A stretch of DNA of 64,000 nucleotides, taken from assembly GCF_000170855.1 (NCBI RefSeq), contig NZ_ABCQ01000005.1, positions 93,989 to 157,988 of the forward strand, given 5' to 3'. The notes below the pieces were generated by a model. That model saw only the letters and a program-made list of their open reading frames with translations. It ran no database searches and had not been told where the DNA came from. The DNA comes from Moritella sp. PE36 (GTDB lineage Bacteria; Pseudomonadota; Gammaproteobacteria; Enterobacterales; Moritellaceae). Below, piece by piece: positions 57,127 to 64,000 of the stretch (within the stretch, counting starts at the first letter, position 1; each line of letters starts with the position of its first letter). The position numbers were made by a program, and so were the translations under genes.

Positions 57127-57972
57127 ATGTCTATAGAAGTGGTTAGTAGTAATAAAATGTTTGGCGGTTGGCAGCATCAATATAATCATGCGTCGAGCGT
57201 GTTAAATTGTCAGATGCGTTTTGCTGTGTATTTACCACCGCAAGCATCAAATATGCGTAAAGTTCCTGTGATGTATTGGTTGTCTGGCCTGACGTGTACG
57301 GATGAGAACTTTATGCAAAAAGCCGGCGCTCAGCGTATTGCTGCAGAACTGGGTATTGCGATTGTGGCACCGGATACGAGTCCGCGTGGTGAAGGTGTAC
57401 CTGATGATGTTGACCAAGCGTATGATTTCGGTTTAGGTGCTGGATTCTATGTGAATGCCACACAGGCACCGTGGAATACGCATTATCAAATGTATGACTA
57501 TGTGCTCAATGAATTACCAGCATTAATTGAAGCTAATTTCCCGGTGACACAAAAGCGTGTAATCAGTGGGCATTCGATGGGTGGACATGGCGCGTTAGTG
57601 ATAGCATTACGCAATCCAGAACGCTATCGCTCGGTGACGGCATTTAGTCCGATTAGTAATCCAATCAATTGTCCTTGGGGACAAAAAGCATTACAAAATT
57701 ATCTCGGTAAAGATAAAGCAACGTGGCAACAATACGATGCGAGTTTACTGATGGCGGAAGCGGATAAATTTGTACCTGCGATGGTTGAGCAAGGCAAAGA
57801 TGATTCATTTGTGGATGAGCAACTTAAACCGAACATGTTGACCGCTGCGGCGGAGAAAAAGGGTTATCCTCTGACGCTGGAAATGCATGATGGTTATGAT
57901 CATAGTTACTATTTCATCGCCACATTTATTGAAAAACATATGCGTTTTCATGCGGCTAATTTAGCGAAATAA
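57127..57972 (+). CDS. frmB: S-formylglutathione hydrolase
   Basis: A 281-aa esterase that releases formate from S-formylglutathione. Catalytic Ser is in VISGHSMGGHGALV; MYWLSGLTCTDENFMQKAGAQR and the His in HDGYDHSYYFI are characteristic. Second step after FrmA. Confidence 0.96.
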   Translation: MSIEVVSSNKMFGGWQHQYNHASSVLNCQMRFAVYLPPQASNMRKVPVMYWLSGLTCTDENFMQKAGAQRIAAELGIAIVAPDTSPRGEGVPDDVDQAYDFGLGAGFYVNATQAPWNTHYQMYDYVLNELPALIEANFPVTQKRVISGHSMGGHGALVIALRNPERYRSVTAFSPISNPINCPWGQKALQNYLGKDKATWQQYDASLLMAEADKFVPAMVEQGKDDSFVDEQLKPNMLTAAAEKKGYPLTLEMHDGYDHSYYFIATFIEKHMRFHAANLAK

Positions 57973-57994
57973 TGATTGTACATAATCTTATGAT

Positions 57995-58025
57995 AAGGGT
58001 GATGGAGCTTGTATCTATCACCCTT
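57995..58025. terminator. Bidirectional terminator between frmB and trmL
   Basis: Nine-base stem AAGGGTGAT/ATCACCCTT with T-rich tails, between convergent genes. Confidence 0.8.
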
Positions 58026-58030
58026 TCTTT

Positions 58031-58495
58031 TTATTTTGAACCGGCAAAACCCAGTTGGCGCCAGCTTTCATAGATAAACACAGATACCGCGTTCGATAAA
58101 TTCATACTGCGACTCTCTGGTAGCATCGGAATTCTTACCTTTTGCTCTTGTGGCAATGTATCGAGCACTTCTGGCGGTAGACCACGTGTTTCAGGTCCAA
58201 ATAATAACACATCACCTGCTTGATATTGCGCTTCATGATGGTATTTCGTGCCTTTGGTGGTACAGGCAAAAATACGCGCATCCCCCACACAATCTAAAAA
58301 TGCTTGATAATTAGCATGACGTTTTACGTCTGCAAATTCATGATAATCCAGTCCCGCACGTTTTACCCTTTTATCATCCCACTCAAAGCCAAGCGGCTCG
58401 ATTAAATGCAATTTGAAACCAGAGTTGGCACAAAGGCGAATGATATTACCTGTATTAGGTGGGATCTCAGGTTCAAATAGTGCTATTTGTAACAT
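58031..58495 (-). CDS. trmL: tRNA (cytidine(34)-2'-O)-methyltransferase TrmL
   Basis: A 154-aa SPOUT methyltransferase: [38 protein letters not shown] and the knot region [22 protein letters not shown]. It modifies the wobble base of leucine tRNAs. Confidence 0.97.
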   Translation of the reverse strand: MLQIALFEPEIPPNTGNIIRLCANSGFKLHLIEPLGFEWDDKRVKRAGLDYHEFADVKRHANYQAFLDCVGDARIFACTTKGTKYHHEAQYQAGDVLLFGPETRGLPPEVLDTLPQEQKVRIPMLPESRSMNLSNAVSVFIYESWRQLGFAGSK

Positions 58496-58562
58496 AATAA
58501 AGTCTCAGTTCAGGGTTATATAACGTGGGTACTTTGCGTAGAATAGCAAATTTAACAACCTA

Positions 58563-58811
58563 ATGGTAAAAGTGATGAAAAAGCGTAGTACTTTGATCGT
58601 AGCAGGCTTGATTATATTAAGCGCGATACCTTTTAGCTTAAATATTTTGATTAATATGTTCTTTGCAGATCTGGATACAGAAATGTATGAGAAGAAAAAG
58701 GCCCGGGTGGAACAGCGTCGACAAATAGAAAAGATGTTCCCTGAGTTAAATACTAAAGATCCATTACGTCCGCAATTCACTATTGATAACGTAGCAGAAG
58801 AGAAGCAATAA
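58563..58811 (+). CDS. Small membrane protein of unknown function
   Basis: An 82-aa protein with one N-terminal hydrophobic segment (TLIVAGLIILSAIPFSLNILINMFF) and a charged helical body rich in Lys, Arg and Glu (EKKKARVEQRRQIEKMF). A second ATG at 58575 (MKKRSTLI) may be the real start. Divergent from trmL; followed by a terminator. I do not recognise the family. Confidence 0.7.
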   Translation: MVKVMKKRSTLIVAGLIILSAIPFSLNILINMFFADLDTEMYEKKKARVEQRRQIEKMFPELNTKDPLRPQFTIDNVAEEKQ

Positions 58812-58833
58812 TCGACTTCTCTTCTGTATTTTT
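58796..58833. terminator. Terminator between the small membrane protein gene and cpxA
   Basis: Perfect ten-base stem AGAAGAGAAG/CTTCTCTTCT with a ten-base loop and a T-run on the plus strand, overlapping the gene's last codons. Confidence 0.8.
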
Positions 58834-58851
58834 TAAATATGGATGTAGATG

Positions 58852-60201
58852 TTAGCTGATTGGTATAGTGATAGTGATTTGCAAGCCGTGAGTTTCTCTA
58901 TTGCTTGCCACTATCTTACCATGATGTTGCCTGATCGCATTTTCTGTAATAGCCAGTCCCAAACCTGCACCGCCTGATTCACGGTCTCGGGCTTGTGATA
59001 CGCGATAAAAAGGTTTGAAGATCTGCTCAATTTCGTCTTCTGGTACGCCTGGGCCATCATCTGTGATCACAAACGTTATCTTATCGGTGTCGCTGCTGAT
59101 AGCTAAATTAACCTGTTGGTTGGCATAGCGTAATGCGTTGCGAATGACGTTTTCTATGGCGCTGCCGAAAAGTGCAGGGAAACCTTTGATATTTAGATCT
59201 GGAATCGATTGATGGCTGAAACTTTTGTCTAATTGTTCCGCTTCGAAAATGGCATCATCGCAAATAGGCTGTAACAGTGAGTCAAGATTAAATGATTCTT
59301 TGGTTGTGGCATTTAACTGGGTTTTCGATAAGTTTAATAGCGCTGAGATCATTTCTTCTAAACGTTGCGATTCGTTATCGATACGTAAGATCTCTTTGGT
59401 CTCTCCATAATGGCGTTTAGATAATGCCACTGACATTTTTAACCGCGTTAAGGGCGATCTCAACTCATGAGAAATATCACTCAATAAACGATGCTGAAGT
59501 GAAATATGTTCACGAATAGAGAACATCATAGTGCGTAAACTTCGCGCTAATTCACCAATTTCATCTTGTCTTTGAGTCGCTGGCACGACGGCATCTAAAT
59601 TACCATCGGTGATCTCGGCTGCGGTTCGTTGTAACTTTTGTAATGGTTTCGAAATATGCCATGCGAGTGACGCACATAATGGCATACTGACAAACATCGT
59701 AATGAAAAGTAATAGAAATGGTCTATCTAAGACATTAATTAACCATATATTGTGCTCTGCCGGTAACTGTTGTGCGGCATACAATTGGAATGGTTCACCA
59801 CGTAGTTTTATGGGGATCGGTCCGGTCATTAACCAGTTTTTATATTGTTTTACTTTCGGTTGTGGCGATTCTTCACTTTGCAAAATAAAGCGGCGAATAG
59901 CCTTAGAGGCTTTGCTACTTGAAATGATATCGCCATTCATACGGACTAAATAAAAATGTTTTGTTTGTGCTTCTTTAGGGGTTATTAACACTTGTAATGG
60001 GATGGTCGGATAGCGATCAGCTGAGCTGGCAATATTATGTGCAATGCTATTTAAAATGCTGACTGAGCGCGGGTCGAGTTGTCTCATGACTCGGCTATCT
60101 AACGTCGGTAGTGCTATAACGACGGCAACAACGAGTAGTAGCATACACCAAAACCAAACAAAAATTTTAACGAACAGTTGATTCAATTTGCGTCTAAGCA
60201 C
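58852..60201 (-). CDS. cpxA: CpxA-like sensor histidine kinase
   Basis: A 449-aa envelope-stress kinase. TM1 lies at residues 10-32, a periplasmic domain spans about 33-165, and TM2 lies near 168-185; then come HAMP (SKPLQKLQRTAAEITDGNLD), the phospho-His in LLSDISHELRSPLTRLK and an ATPase domain with NVIRNALRYA, DDGPGVPEDEIEQIF and GGAGLGLAI. It follows cpxR by 47 bases. The periplasmic domain diverges, so the Cpx name rests on architecture and context. Confidence 0.9.
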   Translation of the reverse strand: MLRRKLNQLFVKIFVWFWCMLLLVVAVVIALPTLDSRVMRQLDPRSVSILNSIAHNIASSADRYPTIPLQVLITPKEAQTKHFYLVRMNGDIISSSKASKAIRRFILQSEESPQPKVKQYKNWLMTGPIPIKLRGEPFQLYAAQQLPAEHNIWLINVLDRPFLLLFITMFVSMPLCASLAWHISKPLQKLQRTAAEITDGNLDAVVPATQRQDEIGELARSLRTMMFSIREHISLQHRLLSDISHELRSPLTRLKMSVALSKRHYGETKEILRIDNESQRLEEMISALLNLSKTQLNATTKESFNLDSLLQPICDDAIFEAEQLDKSFSHQSIPDLNIKGFPALFGSAIENVIRNALRYANQQVNLAISSDTDKITFVITDDGPGVPEDEIEQIFKPFYRVSQARDRESGGAGLGLAITENAIRQHHGKIVASNRETHGLQITITIPIS

Positions 60202-60248
60202 GTGTTAATAACCTTATTTCAAAAATGATAGAAGTGTAGCGGGTTTGA

Positions 60249-60932
60249 TTATGTATCTAACCACATATAACCACGGCCACGAAGTGTGCGAATGCGCATT
60301 TTTTCATCTTTTCTTTCTGGTAACTTTTTACGTAAGTTACTTAAATGCATATCAATACTACGGTCAAACGGCGTCAGTTTTTTCCCCAGTACTTGCTCGC
60401 TTAAATCGGCTTTGGTTAGGATCGTACCTGGAGACGAGATGAGTGCTTCTAATAACATCAGTTCGGTGCTGGTTAGGTCAAGCAGAATGGTTTGACACCA
60501 TGCCTCTTGGGTTCGGCTGTTTATTTCAATATCTAAGTGTGTCAGCAATTCTGTTTTTTTAGTTGTTGGTGGTTCGATGCGACGTAATACAGCTCTAATT
60601 CGTGCTAATAATTCACGTTCACTGAAGGGTTTTGGTAAATAATCATCGGCACCCATTTCTAAGCCAAGTACGCGGTCAATCTCATCACCTTTCGCTGTTA
60701 ACATTAAGACTGGAATATTGTTATCAACACGCAGTTTTTTTAATACTTCAAAGCCGTTTAGTTTTGGCATCATGACATCTAAAAGGACCATATCATATTG
60801 ATTGCCTCTGATTGCGGCTAAACCGGCTTCACCATCATGCACCATATCGACATCGAAATCTTCGAGACTCAAAAATTCGGCTAGCAGTTCGGCCAATTCT
60901 CTATCATCATCAATTAATAATAGTTTAGTCAT
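60249..60932 (-). CDS. cpxR: CpxR-like response regulator (OmpR family)
   Basis: A 227-aa OmpR-type regulator: D8-D10, D52 in MVLLDVMMPKLNG and Lys in YLPKPFSERELLARIRAVLRR, then a winged helix with DLTSTELMLLEALISSPGTILTKADLSEQVLG and RSIDMHLSNLRKKLP. Length matches CpxR (232). The start at 60932 is the family N-terminus; the frame extends 61 codons upstream without homology. A GTAAA-N5-GTAAA element lies 67 bases upstream. Confidence 0.94.
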   Translation of the reverse strand: MTKLLLIDDDRELAELLAEFLSLEDFDVDMVHDGEAGLAAIRGNQYDMVLLDVMMPKLNGFEVLKKLRVDNNIPVLMLTAKGDEIDRVLGLEMGADDYLPKPFSERELLARIRAVLRRIEPPTTKKTELLTHLDIEINSRTQEAWCQTILLDLTSTELMLLEALISSPGTILTKADLSEQVLGKKLTPFDRSIDMHLSNLRKKLPERKDEKMRIRTLRGRGYMWLDT

Positions 60933-61358
60933 ATTAGGTACTCTGTTAAGTGTTCTTATGGTATAGGATACTGGGTTAAGCAGTAAATAATTTGAAGATT
61001 TACTTTGTTTTACATTTTTTGGCGCAACAACAAATTGGTGATGCCTTGTCAGTTTAACTAAGATAGTATAATAAACAATGCTATCTGCAACTAAAGGGGC
61101 GGAGATTGTGACCACTACATGATGGCTTTATTTATGATGAGAAGTTAATTACGTAATATTTGTTACTATTATTTTAGATGAAGAGGCTAGTATAAAGTCT
61201 TATTTATATCTATATGCCTTTGCTATCCATAATAACAACATAATGTTTTTATTATGTCTATTTTCTTTGATTTTCAGCTGGTTTAGATGAATAACTTGAC
61301 GTTGTTTTTCTACTGCCTCGGTTTATAATAAACGCAAGAGAATGTAAAAGGTAAGCTT
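60933..61358. other. cpxR-fieF intergenic region, no cpxP found
   Basis: 426 AT-rich bases between divergent genes. E. coli has cpxP here; I see no ORF with a signal peptide or LTxxQ motifs. It holds the CpxR-box at 60999-61013. Confidence 0.6.
60999..61013 (-). promoter_or_regulatory. CpxR box GTAAA-ACAAA-GTAAA upstream of cpxR
   Basis: On the minus strand it reads GTAAAACAAAGTAAA, an exact GTAAA-N5-GTAAA match to the known E. coli CpxR motif, 67 bases from the cpxR ATG. It predicts autoregulation and supports the CpxR assignment. Confidence 0.7.
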
Positions 61359-62249
61359 GTGATAGATTCTGATCATGAACAGTTAGTCAAACGTGCGAGT
61401 TATGCATCGGTCGCAACTGCTGTTATTTTATTATGCAGTAAATTATTTGTCTGGTTTGCGACGGGGTCATCGTCGATACTCGCGTCATTGACGGATTCTT
61501 TTTTAGATATTGGTGCGTCCATTATTAATGTGTTTGCGATTAAATACGCATTAGTACCCGCTGATGAAGGGCATCGTTTTGGCCATGGTAAAGCTGAATC
61601 TTTGGCTGGGTTGGTGCAATCAGCATTAATCGTTGGGTCTTCGATTCTATTGATGTTACATGGTATTAGCGCCTTATTAGATCCGCAGCCAATTGTACGT
61701 TCAGAACTTGGTATCGCAGTCTCGATTTTTGCATTATTACTTACTTTTGTATTAATACGTTATCAAACATTTGTAGTCACTAAAACTGGCAGTATTGCGA
61801 TTAAAGCGGATTCACTCCATTACAAGTCAGATTTATGGCTTAATGCTGCGGTATTAATTGCACTTAGCTTATCTGCTTATGGCTTTTATTGGGTTGATGG
61901 TTTGGCGACAATCTTGATATCCTGTTACATATTATACAGTGCGTATGAGATTGGTATGGAATCAATTCAGATGCTTCTGGATCATGAATTAGCGGCTGAA
62001 GATATTACTAAAATAACGACTATTGTTGCGAATACAGAAAATGTACTGGGATTACATGAGTTACGGACTAGGCAATCAGGTTATATGCGTTTTATTCAAT
62101 TGCATATTGAACTTGATGACCACCTTACGTTGTTCCAAGCGCACGCTATTGCTGATAATGTAGAAACTAATTTACTCCGTGAATTTGCGAATACGGAAGT
62201 GCTTATTCACCAAGACCCGATTTCAATTGTAAAGACGAAAAATGATTAA
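61359..62249 (+). CDS. fieF: Cation diffusion facilitator FieF-like metal exporter
   Basis: A 296-aa inner-membrane exporter of Fe2+/Zn2+ type. Metal-binding residues of helix 2 are in LTDSFLDIGASIIN and of helix 5 in ADSLHYKSDLWLN; the HRFGHGKAESLAGL loop is typical. A cytoplasmic C-terminal domain has LHELRTRQSG and FIQLHIELD. GTG start with AGG seven bases upstream. Confidence 0.92.
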   Translation: MIDSDHEQLVKRASYASVATAVILLCSKLFVWFATGSSSILASLTDSFLDIGASIINVFAIKYALVPADEGHRFGHGKAESLAGLVQSALIVGSSILLMLHGISALLDPQPIVRSELGIAVSIFALLLTFVLIRYQTFVVTKTGSIAIKADSLHYKSDLWLNAAVLIALSLSAYGFYWVDGLATILISCYILYSAYEIGMESIQMLLDHELAAEDITKITTIVANTENVLGLHELRTRQSGYMRFIQLHIELDDHLTLFQAHAIADNVETNLLREFANTEVLIHQDPISIVKTKND

Positions 62250-62286
62250 TATAAACGTGAACTCTAAATGTTGTAGAGGAATGAAC

Positions 62287-63066
62287 ATGGAAGATAAACT
62301 TTCAATGTCTTGGCTTAAAATTAGAGGTGAGGCTAAATTATTAGTTGAACAGGAACCTATGCTCGCGAGCTTTTTCCATTCAACAATACTAAATCACGAT
62401 AGTTTAAAATGCTCATTGAGTTTTCAATTAGCAAATAAGCTCGGTAGCGCGACAATGCCTGCTATTTTATTACGTGAAGTGATTGAAGAAGCATTAAAAG
62501 CTGAACCGGATATTTTACATGCGGTTGCTGCTGATTTATGTGCAGTACAGGAACGAGATCCGGCGGTAGAATATTTCTCGACACCGCTCTTATATCTGAA
62601 AGGATTTTTGGCCTTGCAGTCGTATCGAATTGCGCACTGGCTCTGGAATCAAAAGCGTGAAGCATTAGCGATTTATTTACAAAACCAAATATCAGTGGTG
62701 TTTGCTGTTGATATTCATCCAGCTGCTCGAATAGGCAAAGGTATTATGCTTGATCACGCAACCGGTATTGTGATTGGCGAAACGGCAATTATAGAAGATG
62801 ATGTGTCAATTTTACAAAGTGTCACGCTTGGTGGTACCGGTAAAGAAAGTGGCGATCGTCATCCGAAAATTAGAGCCGGAGTGATGATTGGTGCTGGCGC
62901 GAAAGTGCTGGGTAATATTGAAGTCGGCAGAGGGGCTAAAGTCGGTGCTGGTAGTGTGGTACTAGAGTCGGTACCGGAACACACGACAGTCGCAGGTGTC
63001 CCCGCTAAAGTTGTTGGTAAACCGGATTCTGATATGCCTTCATTAGCGATGAATCAAACAATTTGA
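62287..63066 (+). CDS. cysE: Serine O-acetyltransferase
   Basis: 259 aa: N-terminal helices (SWLKIRGEAKLLVEQEPML) and a left-handed beta-helix with DIHPAARIGKGIMLDHATGIVIGETA and SVTLGGTGKESGDRHPKIRAGVMIGAGAKVLG. It makes O-acetylserine for cysteine synthesis. AGAGGA six bases before ATG 62287 fixes the start. Confidence 0.95.
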   Translation: MEDKLSMSWLKIRGEAKLLVEQEPMLASFFHSTILNHDSLKCSLSFQLANKLGSATMPAILLREVIEEALKAEPDILHAVAADLCAVQERDPAVEYFSTPLLYLKGFLALQSYRIAHWLWNQKREALAIYLQNQISVVFAVDIHPAARIGKGIMLDHATGIVIGETAIIEDDVSILQSVTLGGTGKESGDRHPKIRAGVMIGAGAKVLGNIEVGRGAKVGAGSVVLESVPEHTTVAGVPAKVVGKPDSDMPSLAMNQTI

Positions 63067-63226
63067 TGCATAAATGTCAGGGCTCACAATCAAAAACTAA
63101 ATTCTGCTTGGGCGCATCATAAATTAACTAATAAGACTTGTTGTCGGTTAACTAGCGTTGTATTCTTCTAGTTAAGGGATAAGCCCTCTCAGCACAATAT
63201 TGAATTCTTAAATCATGGGTGAAAAA

Positions 63227-63451
63227 ATGAATTTTGACGTATTAGATAAATTAGAAAGTAAAGTTCAAACAGCAGTTGATACCATTACCCTTTTACAAAT
63301 GGAATTAGAAGAGCTAAAAGAAGAAAACAACCAACTATTAGCGGATAATTCTGAACTTAAAAGCCAGCAAGACGTGTGGCAAGATCGTTTACGTTCATTG
63401 CTAGGCAAAATGGATGAAGTTCAAGAACTAGAAGAGCTAGAAGAAGTATAA
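63227..63451 (+). CDS. zapB: Cell division protein ZapB
   Basis: A 74-aa coiled-coil protein: [33 protein letters not shown] resembles E. coli ZapB, which sits at the Z ring with ZapA. ATG 63227 matches family start better than 63215. C-terminus is Glu-rich. Confidence 0.93.
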   Translation: MNFDVLDKLESKVQTAVDTITLLQMELEELKEENNQLLADNSELKSQQDVWQDRLRSLLGKMDEVQELEELEEV

Positions 63452-63458
63452 TTTGATT

Positions 63459-63490
63459 CAGAGGTATGGTTGAGAAAACCGATACCTCTG
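63459..63490. terminator. Terminator between zapB and rraA
   Basis: CAGAGGTAT/ATACCTCTG with an inner GGTT/AACC stem, between convergent genes, T-rich on the plus side. Confidence 0.75.
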
Positions 63491-63501
63491 TTTCGATCCA
63501 T

Positions 63502-63987
63502 TTATTCAATATCAAGTGGATCAGGGGATAATATAATACCTGTGCTGTCTGCATAAACATGATCTTCAGGTAAGAATGTCACGCCGCCAAAGTTAACCGC
63601 CACATCGAGTTCCCCAGTACGATTATCGTCTGCACCAACTGGAATAGAAGCAAGACTTTGAATACCGATATTGATGTTGTCTAATTGTTCGACTTCTCTA
63701 ATACTACCGTAAACTATAATACCTTCCCATTCATTCTCAAATGCTGTCTGCGCAATATCAGAATCAATCAATGCTCTTCTTAGCGAACCACCACCGTCAA
63801 TAAGTAACACCTTACCCAACCCTGGCAGCTGAACGGTTTCAGCGATCAGCCCTAAGCTTTCAAAGCATTTGATAGTGGTGATTTTACCGCCGAATGATGA
63901 CTTACCACCGAAATTCATAAACATAGGTTCAACAACATCAATCATATCAGCGTAAATGTCGCATAGTTCAGAAGTATTGTATTCCAT
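63502..63987 (-). CDS. rraA: Ribonuclease E activity regulator RraA
   Basis: A 161-aa trimeric regulator that binds and inhibits RNase E. It begins [21 protein letters not shown], and has [22 protein letters not shown] and [17 protein letters not shown] 63987 with AGGTG upstream; a GTG at 63996 is in frame. Confidence 0.96.
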   Translation of the reverse strand: MEYNTSELCDIYADMIDVVEPMFMNFGGKSSFGGKITTIKCFESLGLIAETVQLPGLGKVLLIDGGGSLRRALIDSDIAQTAFENEWEGIIVYGSIREVEQLDNINIGIQSLASIPVGADDNRTGELDVAVNFGGVTFLPEDHVYADSTGIILSPDPLDIE

Positions 63988-64000
63988 GAGCAGCACCTTT

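Noticed and set aside
60933..61115. 61-codon N-terminal extension of cpxR
   Set aside because: Not homologous to CpxR, covers the CpxR box, and the internal ATG gives the exact family start.

Overview
The window is about 64 kb of chromosome from a marine gammaproteobacterium. The gene set fits the Alteromonadales/Vibrionales side of the class, and a Moritella-like or Shewanella-like relative is my best guess from protein character; no rRNA or other marker gene is present to prove it. Housekeeping synteny is typical of the class: rph beside yicC and before pyrE, slmA-dut-coaBC-radC-rpmBG-mutM-coaD, waaA and hldE lipopolysaccharide genes, ubiCA-plsB-lexA, cpxRA-fieF, and zapB-rraA. I saw no tRNA, rRNA, CRISPR array, insertion sequence or prophage.

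Layout. 1-2.4 kb: a ToxR/CadC-like membrane regulator, a small outer-membrane beta-barrel gene and a decayed duplicate of it. 2.4-8.4 kb: yceH and btuR, a YdcH-like protein, a Bcr/CflA drug exporter with a divergent LysR regulator, and an SGNH-type O-acyltransferase. 8.6-18.3 kb: a sulfur-oxyanion respiration island. It holds the tetrathionate reductase operon ttrBCA, the divergent two-component system ttrSR, and a two-gene cytochrome operon resembling tsdB-tsdA (thiosulfate dehydrogenase/tetrathionate reductase). The two structural operons carry almost the same 14-bp palindrome (TGTGG-N4-CCACA) upstream, which suggests one TtrR-controlled thiosulfate/tetrathionate regulon. 18.3-19.3 kb: small genes, including a DUF1127-like gene and a 39-codon ORF with a very good ribosome binding site. 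19.6-24.6 kb: tyrosine catabolism (hpd-hmgA-fahA-maiA) facing a heme-oxygenase-like diiron-type protein. 24.9-26.9 kb: an AlbA_2/Schlafen-type ATP-binding regulator whose N-terminus is split by an in-frame amber codon.

27-48.8 kb is the housekeeping block. It includes a lipopolysaccharide core/Kdo group: a CDP-glycerol-type transferase, a family 9 glycosyltransferase, kdkA, waaA and hldE. It also contains glpE-glpG, a secreted FliL-like protein, ubiC-ubiA, plsB and lexA with two LexA boxes. 49-55.5 kb: a compact chemosensory operon (STAS, CheY-like, CheA, CheW, CheR, CheB and a short MCP) with no CheZ or CheD. 55.9-58 kb: formaldehyde detoxification, frmA-frmB. 58-64 kb: trmL, a small membrane protein, cpxA-cpxR with a CpxR-box in its promoter region, fieF, cysE, zapB and rraA.

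Start codons were revised from the longest ORF wherever a ribosome binding site, signal peptide or family N-terminus pointed to an internal start. The most unusual features are the joint ttr/tsd locus, the hexanucleotide repeat between ttrS and ttrR, the amber-interrupted AlbA_2 gene, and the small ORFs behind ttrR.
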